DNA of 64,000 bases from Charina bottae (GCA_023362775.1 JALMGJ010000003.1:51934416-51998415); one strand, 5' to 3'. Positions 1 through 10,884 are shown, counted from the stretch's first letter. Notes: generated by a model not told the origin, from the sequence alone. Made by a program: numbers and translations.

Positions 1-530
1 TTATACATGATTTCCTCAGATGGTATTCCTGCTGTTTTTTTTAACAATTGCTCGTTGTTTGAACAGCCTTTTAAGTAGTTTGAAAGAATTTTGCATGGCC
101 AAAGACATTTTCCTGCTGCTAATCTGATTAGCAGTGGGGAAAAAATATGGGTTGGATCAGTAGCATGTCAGAGGAGAACTTCATTCACAGGAGGACTCTG
201 TTGGAAGAAAGGGGAAAGCTGGGCTTAGCCAATTTGCCAGCCCTCTATGCCCAGCTAAGGGATACTTAGCACTTAGTCATCCTTTAATAAATGTAATCAT
301 CAGCAGCTGAGCTAAACTCAAGGCCTTATCTATCACCCATAGGCCTCCAGTGCTCCCTTGAAAGATGTTCCATAGAATCAGGGGCCCACCAGAACCCTGT
401 AGAAGATGATACTGCAGGGGCAGGGGCAATCTGGAGGAAGGGGGGTCAAAAAAGTCAAGATGGCAGCCACAACCATGCAAATGAACTCCTGCCCCTTTTT
501 CACATGCATCTCCCTCATTTCTATTGAGGA
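1..530. other. No recognised feature
   Basis: This stretch holds only short shadow ORFs. I see no TE protein motif, SINE box or long simple repeat. It could be unique intergenic DNA or a decayed repeat. Confidence 0.4.
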
Positions 531-1018
531 ACTTTATTTATTTATTTATTTATTTACTTATACTTGTATTTATACCCCGCCCATTTTCTCCCTAACGGAG
601 GACTCGGGGCGGCTTACATACATCGTTTATACATTTCAATTCAATTATACAATGTTTTTCTAATCCACACGCAAGGGGAGGGGGTAAGGGAACTGACTCT
701 TCCTGGCTTCTGAACTACATGTCCCAGGGTGCCTTACGTCGGAGCCGGTTGCTGACGTCCTGTAGATGTTGTTGCTTCTGGGATCTGTCGTAACCGCCGC
801 CATTCGAAGAGATCTTCCGTCTGGTGGATACCGACCCCCGACAGGACGCCAGCATATTTTCCCACTTTTTAAAGGTGGTACCCAATTTATCTACTCGCTA
901 GCTTTCGAACTGTTTGGGTCGACAGGAGCTGGGACTAGCAACGAGAGCTCACCTCGTTGCGCGGGGATTCAAACTGCCGACCTTCCGACCGGCAGCCCTA
1001 CAGCTTCAGCGGTTTAAC
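531..1018 (-). repeat. tRNA-derived SINE with L2/CR1-like 3' tail
   Basis: Read on the minus strand, the element starts near 1018 with a tRNA-like head. A B-box-like stretch (AGTTTGAATCC) lies near 965-980. The body includes a GTCGACCC segment and a GGTACCACC segment. It ends in a LINE-type 3' end: 'cgccca', a CTC-rich stretch and GGGCGGGGTATAAAT near 570-610, then a TAAA-rich tail seen as TTTATTTA repeats at 531-556. A tRNA head joined to an L2/CR1-like tail is the usual build of a SINE that uses L2/CR1 machinery. Its body differs from the Sauria SINEs elsewhere in the window. I found no clear target-site duplication. The middle part (about 666-790) is unassigned and could be an extra insertion. 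Confidence 0.6.
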
Positions 1019-1726
1019 CCTTGGCTCCTTCTCTTTTTCTATTCCATATTATGAAATTACCCAAATGTTCATATTTTTAAAAAAAATTATTCCGATTTTT
1101 AAAAGAGAAAAAATGCATACAAAAATATATATACAAAAACAGATTAACAGAAAAATATGCAACGAATTAGTTATAAATATGTAATACCAAAACAAACAAA
1201 AATTAAACAGAAAAACTAAAAAAATGTACAAAATGAATATAAATCAGCTTAATATATCACATATTCATTCAATTATATAGTAGAAATATATGAAATTGTG
1301 CATAGAAATTTGTCTGTTCTTGTAACACGTTATGAAATTGATGCAAAAAGGAAATGTATTATGTCATTGTTTGATTAGTTTAAAAAAACAGCTTTTTAAA
1401 AATGGATAAATTATACATTTCTTGAATCTTTGATATCCAGGGTTCCAATCTCTCGATATAATTCTCTTGGCTATTCCTATGCCCTCCTGAAAAAATGTCA
1501 AATTCTGTACTTTTACAATATAATTTAAAATAACATTGAGATTGTTAACTTGAAAACGTTAATCCAGGCATGATCAAATCACAGGTTTATATAAAATATG
1601 ATCTAGAGTGAGATGAGGCTGTTATACATGTCCTCAGTAAGACATGACAGGAGGTGGTAAGTGCCTCTGAAAACAGGATCCTGAGATCTAAACGAATTGG
1701 CAATAGAGTTCACATATGGTTCATTC
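1019..1726. other. AT-rich stretch, nothing recognised
   Basis: Very AT-rich sequence with many A runs and TATA-like steps. No coding motif or bounded repeat is visible. The A-rich block at 1080-1215 could be the decayed 3' end of a LINE, but no protein motif supports that. Confidence 0.35.
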
Positions 1727-1734
1727 CTCTAATC

Positions 1735-1968
1735 CAGAGCTTTCCAAACTTTTCATGTTGGTGACACACTTTTTAGGCATGCATCATTTCGCGACACACT
1801 CTTACAGCAGAGCATCATTTCACGACACACTCTTACAGCAGGGCACAAGGCAGGCACTAGGACCTGCATGGAATCCTGGCAGGGTTCAAAGGCAGCAGCA
1901 GCTGTGACACACCCAGACACTTCAGCCGACACACTAATGTGTCCCGACACACAGTTTGGAAAGCTCTG
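1735..1968. mobile_element. hAT-type non-autonomous element (MITE), copy 1
   Basis: The ends are inverted repeats: CAGAGCTTTCCAAACT at 1735 and its reverse complement ending at 1968. The element is flanked by an exact 8-bp target duplication, ctctaatc, at 1727-1734 and 1969-1976. An 8-bp TSD with CAG...CTG ends is the signature of hAT transposons. The core carries repeated GACACAC motifs and a short internal duplication around 'cttacagcag'. There is no transposase ORF, so it must have moved with a transposase supplied in trans. A closely related copy lies at 35343-35632. Confidence 0.88.
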
Positions 1969-2123
1969 CTCTAATCTTTTCCTATTAACAGTGCTTACTC
2001 AGGACAAAAGGAATAGTTTTCCTTTCTTTTTCCCTAGTACAGTTGGGATAGAACTAAATTGAGAGATATGTAGATAAATCTCACAATTAGCCAATTTTTC
2101 CAACTTGAGTAATGAGTATTGTA

Positions 2124-2460
2124 ATGAGTAAAGGGCATGGTGGCTCAGCGGGTAAGACACCAGGTTTGTCGATTGGAAGATCACAAGTTCGGAGGTTTGA
2201 ATCCCTAGCCCCACGTGACGGAGTGAGCTCTAGCCCCAGCTCTTGCCAACCTAGCAATTCAAAAGCATGCAAATGCAAGTAGATTCATAGGTACCACTTT
2301 GGTGGGAAGGTAACAGCGTTCCGGGCGCGTCATGCCAGCCACATGACCATGGAAGCGTCTTCGGACAACACTGGTTCTTCGGCTAACAAACGGAGATGAA
2401 CACTGGCCCCTAGAGTCGGACACGACTGCACAAATGTGCGGGGGGAACCTTTACCTTTTT
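2124..2460 (+). repeat. Sauria-type tRNA SINE, full length
   Basis: The head has a tRNA A box (TGGCTCAGCGG) near 2140 and a B-box-like GTTTGAATCC near 2196. The body has the motif block AGCTCTTGCCAACC, then GCATGCAAATGCAAGTAG, then GGTACCAC. The tail carries AGTCGGACACGACT followed by CTTTACC; the same AGTCGGACACGACT string occurs at the 3' ends of BovB copies in this window. A 13-bp duplication, aatgagtattgta, lies at 2111-2123 and 2461-2473. About 8 extra bases separate the left duplication from the usual SINE start. Mobilisation by BovB is known for this family and fits the shared tail. Confidence 0.88.
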
Positions 2461-2689
2461 AATGAGTATTGTAGCTCAATACACTGAAAGGCACAGAACC
2501 AGGAGTGCTTTAATCTATGGAATATTTGATTACTGTTCTAAACAGACTATTTGTGACATACTTGATTCCTAGAAGTGTTATATGTCAATGCTGGAGAAGG
2601 GATATAGCTCAGTGATATATGCTTTGCAATTTGGGGCACCTCCAGGTAAGGCTGGAAAAACTCTGACCTGAAACTCTGGATTGATTAGA

Positions 2690-3570
2690 ATTTCTACATG
2701 AAACCGCTTGGGTTGGTGGGTGTCCACATGTTGATGACATCCTGATCTATTGCTCCCTACCTTCTTTAACTTCACAAAAGCAACCAATGCCCTTGAGTGG
2801 TGCTTAATCTTGATGATGGCCTGGATGAAGGAGAACAGGCTGAAATTTAATCTGGGTAAGATTGAGGCAGTATTGGTAAGGATAAACCAGAACTCCCCAA
2901 GAAAGATGGTTTGGTAAGTGGTCCTTCATCCCCAGCTGTTACCAGATTTGCAAATTTGTTTATTTATTTATATTGACATATGCACCAACTGTGACCCTTC
3001 CTGAGTCAATCATTCTTAACAACTGCTATCCATGCCTTGCATACAACCTGCTTTGACCCTGCAATGAGCTTTACATGGGGCCACTTTTGAAAAATGTCTA
3101 GGATTTGAAATGGCTGCAAAATACTGCTGCCAGGATGTTGACCATAGCAAGATACAGAAATCATAGATGGTTGTACTAAATATCTACATGGGTTACCAAC
3201 TGTCTACCCAGAGCAATTTAAGGAGCTAGTGCTAATTTTTAAAGCCCTAAACAACTTAGGGCCTGATGATATGATGGAACCCTCTCCCACTATAAACATG
3301 CACAGTTACTCAGAGGAGCAGGAGACGCCCTCCTTGACAGAAGTTCTACTATCAAGCAAGAGCTGTTGGTGTGACTCCCAGACCATGGAGCATTCTCCCT
3401 AAGGAAGTGCATCTAGTTCCCAGTCATTAGGAAAACCATGACATTGTCTTTTTCATCAAGCTTTTCATTGTTAATTATTTTAACAATGGTTTTTATTTTG
3501 ATTGTATGAATTTTGTTAGGTTTTATACTGTTTTTTTTTAATTTAATTGTTGTAAAATGCTTTAAACAGA
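2690..3570 (+). pseudogene. L2-group LINE fragment, RT to 3' end, badly decayed
   Basis: Near 2730 the translation gives HVDDILIYC, a decayed form of the RT catalytic YADD block. It is followed by ALEWC...WMKENRLKFN(L)GK, typical of the L2 RT thumb region. Further on, around 3113-3250, come LQNTAARML and a trace of LHWLPVYPRAQF, in shifting frames. The end (3430-3560) is T-rich 3' UTR. Several frameshifts and stops break it. It is a remnant with no coding capacity. Confidence 0.65.
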
Positions 3571-4997
3571 AAGCTGGACATAAAGGAAGGAAGGAAAGGC
3601 TAGGTTGATCACAGTTTGACTCACTATAAAGCAGCTGCCTTGTTTCTCCCATAGAGCTCTTTCAGAACCCCTGGAGACAAGAAAAGTCAAGCCCTACGCC
3701 ACTGGTCTTCATAGATCAGCAGGAGTTTGACACAGACTCAACTCATGCCCCAAATAAAGGCAGGTTGATGAAAGAAGCCCAACTGCACCAAATACAGAAG
3801 GCTAATGGACATCCATGGTTCTTTGTAGTTATCCCTGGAACTCGTTAAGACCACCCCTGGATATTTTTGTTTGCATGTCTGAAAGAAATGTGATCTCAAC
3901 ATGGAACAGGTTTCTCCATTTTCTTAAGACCATAAAAAGAAAAATAAATTGTCAAGAAACTTAAGATGCAAAGTGTAATAAGCTAACTAAGCATAAGGTT
4001 ACCTTTCAGGTTGTGTTACTCTGTAATGGGAAGACTAAAAATCAGAAGGCTTATGTTAAACTAAATAAATAAAGGGATCTAGGGAAAGGAGGGCATTAAA
4101 TGTTATCCCACCCACCATTCAAACCATTCCCCCCATGTCTTAGCAGTAAGCTGAGAAAATAGTAAATAGAAAGTGAGAGAATTAGATGTGGGCTATGAAC
4201 ACCTTCATTTAATTTCATATATGGCTTTCTGGAGATTGGCCTCTGATAAGGAGAGGAGCCAGTGTGGAACGATCTGTGTATTTTCTTTTGGGAAAAAGAG
4301 TTATACAAGGTAAAGAAGAAGAGATGACAACTTATGTGGGATACCTTGATATAATACTACAGCAATCATGGATATTTGTGTACAACAGGAATCATGGAAA
4401 TTTGTGGTGGAAAACAAATAGTACACAAAGAAATTGAAGATTTATTAAAAGAAATGGAATGGATTGCACCATATTACAACTCAAAAACTTATTATTAACA
4501 ACAACATGAATCTGAGTTCTTTCCAAATCAAGAATGCGGCTTCAGTATAATTCTACTATCATGTTTCATTTTGTCCATCTGAATGTTTGCTATTAGGTAT
4601 ATCAAGTCTATAGTCCTATTCTTGTGGCATGCTATAATTATGAGCTATTATTATTTGTCTTTCGATAAAAAAAATGTGCCTACAACTTATATGGGACAAT
4701 AAATGGAAATTAAGGATTTAAATAATAATAATTTAATAATTTAAATAATAAAGAGGACCTGCAATGAGCAGCAACTCTACATGTTTTTCTTAACTATGTG
4801 GGATTCATGTGAATTTAACAGACAGAGTAGAATGTTTTCTTCCTAACTTGGCAATATCATCCTGGCTTTAAATCAACTAGTCTATTAGCTCATCTGTGCC
4901 TTTGCAGCCCACTTGCCTTAAAAAGAGTGCATGGTCCTACTTCATCCTATCTAGACAGTGATCCTCCAATGGACTGAAATCATCATGACCCAGCACC
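3571..4997. other. No recognised feature
   Basis: Mostly AT-rich sequence without TE motifs that I can name. A small GGAA run occurs near 3585. A run of TAATAATAATTTAA steps occurs at 4720-4750. Confidence 0.35.
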
Positions 4998-4999
4998 AA

Positions 5000-5040
<41 letters not shown>
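5000..5040. repeat. (GAT)n microsatellite at an L2 3' end
   Basis: About 13 units of GAT/ATG directly abut the 3' end of the minus-strand L2 at 5041. On the L2 strand the repeat reads ATC, so it is probably the expanded tail of that LINE. Confidence 0.85.
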
Positions 5041-5106
5041 GTATGCCACCTGACTCCCAGCAACTCTGGGCAGTTTACAAATTGTTAAAAACATTTTAAA
5101 ACAAAT
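5041..5106 (-). repeat. L2 LINE 3' terminus (part of the split L2 at 5041-6700)
   Basis: On the minus strand this reads TTGTAAACTGCCCAGAGT, then a CTGGGAGTCAGG-type L2 terminus. It was separated from the rest of the L2 (from 5709 onward) by the BovB insertion at 5107-5708. Its last 12 bases on the BovB side (5095-5106, tttaaaacaaat) are repeated on the other side of the BovB. Confidence 0.75.
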
Positions 5107-5708
5107 TTTTTGTTGTTGTTCAGTCTTTTAGTTATGTCCGACTCTTCGTGACCTCATGGACCATAGCACACCAGGCCTTCCTGTCCTCCACTGTCTCCTG
5201 GAGTTTACTCAAATTCATGTTTGTTACATCGGTGATGCTATCTAACCATCTCATCCTCTGCCGTCCCCTTCTCCTTTTGCCTTCAGTCTTTCCCAGCATC
5301 AGGGTCTTTTCCAGTGAGTCCTCTCTTCGCATTAGGTGGCCAAAGTATTTGAGCTTCAGCTTCAGTATCTGTCCTTCCAATGAGCAGTAAGGGTTGATTT
5401 CCTTTAGGTTTGACTGATTTGACCTCCTTGCAGTCCAAGGGACTCTCAAGAGTCTTCTCCAGCACCACAGCTCAAAAGCATCAATTTTTTGGCGCTCAGC
5501 CTTCCTTATGGTCCAACTCTCACAGCCATACATTACTACTGGGAAAACCATAGCTTTAACTATGCGGACCTTTGTCGGCAAGGTGATGTCTCTGCTTTTT
5601 AATATGCTGTCTAGGTTTGCCATAGCTTTCCTCCCAAGGAGCAAGCGTCTTTTAATTTCATGGCTGCAGTCACCGTCTGCGGTGATCTTGGAGCCGAAGA
5701 AAATAAAA
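5107..5708 (-). pseudogene. BovB (RTE) LINE 3' fragment, nested in an L2
   Basis: This is a 5'-truncated BovB whose minus-strand translation gives the ORF2 C-terminus: ITADGDCSHEIKRRLLLG, then MYGCESWTIRKAER, KYFGHLMRRED and MRWLDSITDV. The 3' end is GACTGAACAACAACAAAAAA. An exact 12-bp duplication, tttaaaacaaat, lies at 5095-5106 and 5709-5720, so both insertion edges are fixed. The host sequence on each side is the same minus-strand L2. The fragment belongs to the NMNLSKL...VEDRKAW variant of BovB (subfamily B in this window). It has no promoter and no RT core. Confidence 0.93.
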
Positions 5709-5720
5709 TTTAAAACAAAT

Positions 5721-6700
5721 AACAATACAAAAAACACAAAAACAACACCAAACAAAGGAAAAGAGATGACAGAGAAAACAAACCTGGGTGGGAACAGGGA
5801 AAAGGAAGAAAAGGGGCATATCGTCCTCACCAAAGGCCTGGGCAAAGAGCCACATCTTCAGGGCCCTTCGAAACACTGGTAGGGTGGGGGTCTTTTGAAT
5901 CTCAGGGGGAACCTCATTCCAGAGGGCAGGCAATGCTACAGAGAAGGTGCACTTTTGGGGTCCTGATAGATGGCATTGTTTAATCAATGGAACCCGGAGC
6001 ATGCCAACCCTGTCAGATGGAACCAGCCAGGCAGATACTATGGGAGACAGGTGGTCCCTCAAGTAACTAGACCTTATGCCATGTAGAGATTTACAGGTAG
6101 CAACCAGGATCTTGAATCTTACCTGGAAGCAAATTGGCAACAGTGCAGCTTGCAAAGCAGAGGTATTACATGGGCATACCATGGCATGCCCATCACTGCC
6201 ACACCACTGCATTCTGGATCAGCTGAAGCTTCTGGGTTGGTCTTCATGGTCAGCCCCATGTACAGCACATTGTTTTAATGTTATTATATTTTATTGTATT
6301 TTATTGCATTCTTATGTTATGACCTGTGGTTACAACAATAAACTTCACTACTACTACACATTGCAGTAGTCAAGGCATGAGGTGACCAGGGCATGAATGA
6401 CTGTCTGAAGGGCCCTCTGATCTAGGAAAGGGTGCAACTGGTACACCAGATGAAGTTGGAAAAAAGCCTTCTTGGCCACAGCTGTCCCCTGCTTATCAAG
6501 TAGGAGCTGTGAGTCCAGGAAGACCCAAATTGCACACCACCCTTGAATGGGGGACTGCCATCCCATCCAAGGTCAAAGTTGGAATATCTCCAGATCCAAA
6601 ATCTGGATCAGCCCAAATACCCACAGCCACTCGGTCTTGGTAGGATTGAGTCTGTAATGGAATGTGAGAATGACCTTGGAAGATGGGGGTGGGGTGGGGG
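5721..6700 (-). pseudogene. L2 LINE, C-terminal half of ORF2 and 3' region
   Basis: Minus-strand translation shows, in order, a stretch ending FGSGDIPTLTLDG (near 6600), LGLPGL and VFLDSQLLLDK (near 6520), ALVTSCLDYCNV (near 6360), then SYLRDHLSPIV and ALWNEVPPEIQKTPTLPVF (6070-5890). These are the conserved C-terminal blocks of L2-type ORF2. Frames shift between blocks, so it is a pseudogene. Its own 3' terminus lies beyond the nested BovB, at 5041. Confidence 0.8.
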
Positions 6701-6949
6701 GTGAAGAGATGCTGCCTAGGGAACAATTTTATAAAAGAGGGAGGAGTCCACAACTAAGTAATGGGCAGAGAAAGAAACTTAGAAAGGAAAGCTGAATGAT
6801 GAGAGGTATGCTAGATAATAAACTACTTAAAGCCAAGCCTAAAGCCTGTCATGCCCTTTGCTCTTAAAGAGGGTTGTTTGTTTTAATTGTCAGATAGTTG
6901 CACCAGGAAATGCATGAAGCAGATCAAAACTAAAGCAGAACTTTGACCA

Positions 6950-7800
6950 TTGCTGGACCAAAAAAACCCAGAGAACTGTCATCTAGTCTCCAATCTTCCC
7001 TTTTTAGGGAAGGTTGTTGAGATGGTGGTCAGACAGCTATTATAGTGGGTCCTGGAAGAAGAGGACTATTTAGACTCATTTCAGTCAGGTTTCAGGCTGG
7101 GATATAGTATAAAGATAACATTGGTCAAGTTTGTTGATTACCTTTGGTGGAGCACTCCTTGATCTCTCAGCAGCTTTCAATACCATTGATCACCGTATTC
7201 TTCTGGACCACCTGCAGGGTTTGGGGTGGGTGGCACATTTCACAGTGGTTCTTCTTTCTCTGTGGTTGGTTCCAGGCAGTGTTGATGAGGAGGGAGAGAT
7301 TGTGCCTTTGGCCCCTCATGTGGAGTGCCTCAAGGCTCGATGCTCTGACCCCTTTTGTTTGACATCTACATGAAATATTGAGTGAGGTTATCTGTCAGTT
7401 TGGAATCCAGGATCATCAGTATGCTGATGATACCCAGTTATACATCTCAATCTTGGGCTGTCCAAGTATTGCTGTCAATGTCTTGTGCCTGTGTCTAGAA
7501 GGTAGGTGGGCTGGATGGGGCCAAACAGGCTCAGGATCAGACTCAGTCCTGATATTTGGGACCCCTGGTACTGGGGACTCTCCATGTTTATTCTTGGAGG
7601 GGCTGCACTTCCCCATTCAAGACAGTTGTGCAACCTGGAGGTTGTCTTGAACTCAAAGTTCCTGTTCAAGGTGCAGGTGGCAGCTGTGGCCAAGAGGGTC
7701 TTTGCACAGATCCATCTAGTGTGACAGTTTCACCTAATCCTAGATTGTGAGGCCCTTCAGATGGTGACTCGAGCCACCTTACATTTGGACTATTGCATTG
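6950..7800 (+). pseudogene. L2 LINE reverse transcriptase fragment
   Basis: Plus-strand translation in drifting frames gives VSNLPFLGKVVE (near 6990), the FQSGFRLGY block (near 7085), LDLSAAFNTIDHRILLDHL (near 7155) with the first RT aspartate, a GVPQGS-like block (near 7325) and YADDTQLYISI (near 7417), the RT catalytic core. It lies head to head with the minus-strand L2 at 5721-6700 and must be a separate insertion. Stops and frameshifts destroy the frame. Confidence 0.78.
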
Positions 7801-8209
7801 CTCTCTATATGGGGCACTTATAACTGGTTCACTTCTCTTGCAAGCAGGTTTCTTCTTATTAACACCAAACTTATTTGGCTGCAAAGAGATGAGAAAGTAA
7901 ACTTGTAAGAGCACAATCCTGGCTGGCATGAAGAATGAAGAATAGGGGAAGGATCTCTCTTTTTAATTTTCAGTTATTTACTCTTTTTCTTTTTTGCTTT
8001 TAAATGTAGGGTGTGGGCAAACAGAAAAGGGGAGCAAGGAAGATGAGAAGGGGAAGATATTTCTTCAAACATTTACCATATTCAGTGAACTGGTTGGTCA
8101 CTCTCAGTCTCTTGGACTTTTAAAAGACCCTGTGCGTGGTCATGGTAGCAATAGGCACAGTTCCTAGGTTACCCAAATTACTCAAAATGGTCAGGTGATC
8201 ATTCTATTT
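7801..8209. other. No recognised feature
   Basis: No SINE boxes, TIRs or protein motifs found. It may include remnants of the preceding L2. Confidence 0.3.
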
Positions 8210-8302
8210 TAATTATTAAATGCTCTTCATATCAGTTTTAATTTGTTCTATACTTGTCAGCTAGAACAGGCAGGTATAAATCAAATAAATAAATAAAACA
8301 AG
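8210..8302 (+). repeat. Possible L2/CR1-group LINE 3' end
   Basis: A segment ending GGTATAAATCAAATAAATAAATAAAA looks like the AT-rich 3' end of an L2/CR1 LINE with a TAAA tail. There is no coding part. Confidence 0.45.
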
Positions 8303-8403
8303 CACTGCATGGTCCCCAAACTTTCCAAGACATTCTGCAAAGAAAAGGAAACTGTGTGCAGATCCAGCCTTCACACATAGCTTTCCTTTTCTGCAAGATT
8401 ATT

Positions 8404-8506
8404 TCCTGAACTATTTCCTGATTTTTTTTAATGATTTCTTTGAATTAACCTGCAGACTTTCTCCCCTGAAGGAACATTCAAAGAAATCGTTCAGGAAATC
8501 GTTCAG
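8404..8506. repeat. Imperfect inverted repeat around 8400-8510
   Basis: The arm GATTTCTTTGAAT (near 8433) is matched by ATTCAAAGAAATC (near 8475). The similarity extends outward through CTGAAC.ATTTCCTGA on the left and TCAGGAAATCGTTCAG on the right. The arms are separated by about 30 bp. It could be a MITE remnant; no target duplication was identified. Confidence 0.5.
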
Positions 8507-8779
8507 CATTTGGCACGGCACTAGTATGCTTACTGAGGTTTAAGATGTAAAGTAAACATTCAAAAATAATATGCAGAAGAATAAATTATTAAATGCATTT
8601 TCACAGTCACAATATATATGTTTGTTTGTTTTAACTTGGTCTTGGACTGTAAATAAATAAATAGGTTTTGTATCACTGAGTATATCTAAAGCAACATTTT
8701 TTTCTCAGTTGATGTCACCAACTTTTTTCTTTCATTTTTATGCCTTGTTGTATTGTTTTCATGTTTTTATCTTTTGTAC

Positions 8780-8782
<3 letters not shown>

Positions 8783-8854
<72 letters not shown>

Positions 8855-8923
8855 ACACACACACACACACATACTGTATATATGCAGTATATATATACAT
8901 ACATACATACATACATACATACG
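8783..8923. repeat. Compound (TA)n-(CA)n-(CATA)n microsatellite
   Basis: About 40 bp of alternating TA is followed by about 48 bp of CA with one TA break. A small TATATGCAGTATATATA palindrome and CATA units follow. The ORFs reported here on both strands are artefacts of low complexity. Confidence 0.95.
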
Positions 8924-8949
8924 CCGCCAAGAGTTATTCTGAGTGATAT

Positions 8950-9270
8950 ATTGATTGATTTAGAAAATGTATATACCCACCCATCTTAAATACATAACTC
9001 TGGGTGACAAACAACCCATACAAACACAATATGTAAAAAATAACCAATTAAAATAATCCAACGCAAGAAAAGTTAGCCAAGACATTACATAACAATTCCA
9101 TAAAAACAAACCTAAGTATATTGGGCTCCATGACATACTGGCTCTAATGCTTGGGGGAAATCCAGCCTTTTGGAAGGCACAGAGAGTCAGAGACATCCAA
9201 ACCTCAGGGGGGAGGTTGTTCTATATGGCAGGCACTGTGACAGAGAAGGCATGCCTCCTCAGGCCTGCAA
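8950..9270 (-). pseudogene. L2-group LINE 3' fragment
   Basis: Minus-strand translation around 9255-9130 gives a decayed NNLPPEVWMSLTLCAFQKA, matching the ALWN.LPPEI...FR block near the L2 C-terminus. The AT-rich 3' UTR follows toward 8950. It is broken and non-coding. Confidence 0.6.
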
Positions 9271-9792
9271 GTTGGAAATGATTATTAATAACATTAATAA
9301 TCCTAATGTGGAAGTAGGCCAATTGTTTGCTTAGTATTCATGAGAGATCTCTCACTCCCATTCTTTTCCCTTCCATCAAAAAACCCCCACTTGTTACATG
9401 TTCAATTCCAACCTAGAGTTCTAATAAATCTCACAAAACTTATGCCTCACCACCATTGTGGAGAATTCACTGTACTGAATGAAAGAACTGTATGTACTAA
9501 AGTAGTTTAGTATTTTCTAACTAGGATTCTTCAAAGGTGTTGGGTGACACCCCATCGTTTCCAGCTAGTATGGCCACTGCCCCACCTGGAGGGCACCAGA
9601 TTGGAGAAGGGTGAAGATTTGTAACAAGGGGCACAGTAACTATTATTTTAATTAAAAATGAAAAGTCCTGCCAATAAATGTGTCACCCCCCACTAACCAA
9701 CATGTAGCATTCATCTTTCCCTTCTAAAGCAAGCATCTATGAATGAAAATAAACATTTTGAAGATGGAAGAATTTAGGACTGGGTTATAAAA
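9271..9792. other. Mostly unassigned; faint MITE trace at 9535-9608
   Basis: The sequence CTGGAGGGCACCAGATTGG near 9578 resembles half of a common hAT-like MITE (compare 48490 and 61490), but no paired end is visible. The rest is unassigned. Confidence 0.3.
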
Positions 9793-9800
9793 TATTAGAC

Positions 9801-10162
9801 CAGAGCTTTCCAAACTGTGTGTCGCGACACAAAAGTGTGTCGCCACACACAGTCTGGTGTGTCGCCACACAACCCGGAAGCGCTGATCATCATCAGCGCT
9901 TCCGGGTTTTCCCGCGGCGACACACCAACGGCGGCGCGCGAAAATCCGAAAGCGCCGCAGTCACGGCGGCGCTTCCGGGTTTTCCCGCGGTGACACACGA
10001 AAATCCAAAAGCGCTGCAGCCACGGCGGCGTGCAAAAACCAAAAGCGGCAGCAGCGCTTCCGGGTTTTTGCGCGCTGCCGCAACGGCGGCACTTCCAGGT
10101 TTTCCTGTGGCAACACCAACGGCGGTTGATGTGTCGCCATGGGAAAACTTTGGAAAGCCCTG
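9801..10162. mobile_element. GC-rich hAT-type non-autonomous element
   Basis: It starts with CAGAGCTTTCCAAACTGTGT and ends with ACTTTGGAAAGCCCTG. An exact 8-bp duplication, tattagac, flanks it at 9793-9800 and 10163-10170. Its ends match those of the MITEs at 1735 and 35343, so it probably used the same transposase. The core is very different: GC-rich, with repeated blocks of CGCTTCCGGGTTTT, AACGGCGGCG and GCGACACACC in both orientations, rich in CpG. There is no transposase ORF; the long ORFs on both strands come from the repeated core. Confidence 0.88.
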
Positions 10163-10170
10163 TATTAGAC

Positions 10171-10754
10171 CTTTGAAAGCAGTTCAGTAAAGAGTTTTGC
10201 ACCATGGAGATAAGATGTTTCACTCCATCTAAGCACTCTGTGTGGTCTTGAAGTTTCTCCCGATCTCTTGCCAAAGCAGGAACAGTTTCTATGCAAGAAC
10301 TACAGTATGCCTGATCTGGAACATCTGCTTTTAGCAAGGGCCTGCCTGAGCAAATGGTGTATTCTCTGGCACCACCACCCAAATGCATCTGGGATGCATA
10401 CTGAGTGGCACTAGAGGAGGTAAGGGGTGCATTCCTTAGCTAGTGCTGCCTTGGCAAGAAATGTCAGGAAACTGTGGTGAGGAGAAGCTACAAAGCAGAT
10501 CAAAGTGAAACAGTACAGTAGTTCTGCTCTGCTTTGCTCTGAGAAGCAAGGAGATTGTGTTGCTTCGTGAAGCATCTTTGAGGGAGTGTTTCAAACCTGC
10601 ATCAAAGCAAAGCACCTCTTCAAAGAGTTGCATAGCCCTATAAAATATATCAGTGACAAGTGTGAACAGACCACACATATTAATGCCTGATTTAGGATAT
10701 AAGCACATTTTCCATTTACAATGTAGTATGCCCTTGCCATCAATGACAATTTGT
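10171..10754. other. No recognised feature
   Basis: Moderately complex sequence with no TE motif I can identify. Confidence 0.35.
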
Positions 10755-10830
10755 CTTCCTTCCTTCCTTCCTTCCTTCCTTCCTTCCTTCCTTCCTTCCT
10801 TCCTTCCTTCCTTCCTTCCTTCCTTCCTTC

Positions 10831-10884
<54 letters not shown>
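10755..10884. repeat. (TTCC)n-(TTTC)n polypyrimidine tract
   Basis: About 75 bp of CTTC units run directly into about 55 bp of CTTT units. The tract is an uninterrupted pyrimidine strand of about 130 bp. The KERKEGR and LPSFLPSF proteins predicted here are artefacts. Confidence 0.97.

Noticed and set aside
2142..2230. tRNA gene candidate (A and B boxes) at 2142, and likewise at 17703, 24730, 12950 and 43425
   Set aside because: The boxes belong to SINE heads. The sequence after the B box does not close a tRNA cloverleaf and continues into SINE bodies.
8709..8989. Overlapping ORFs of 68-78 codons rich in Ile-Tyr and Thr-His on both strands
   Set aside because: They are translations of the (TA)n(CA)n microsatellite.
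9795..10388. 197-codon minus-strand and 123-codon plus-strand ORFs
   Set aside because: Both run through the GC-rich core of the hAT-type element, where stop codons are rare by composition.
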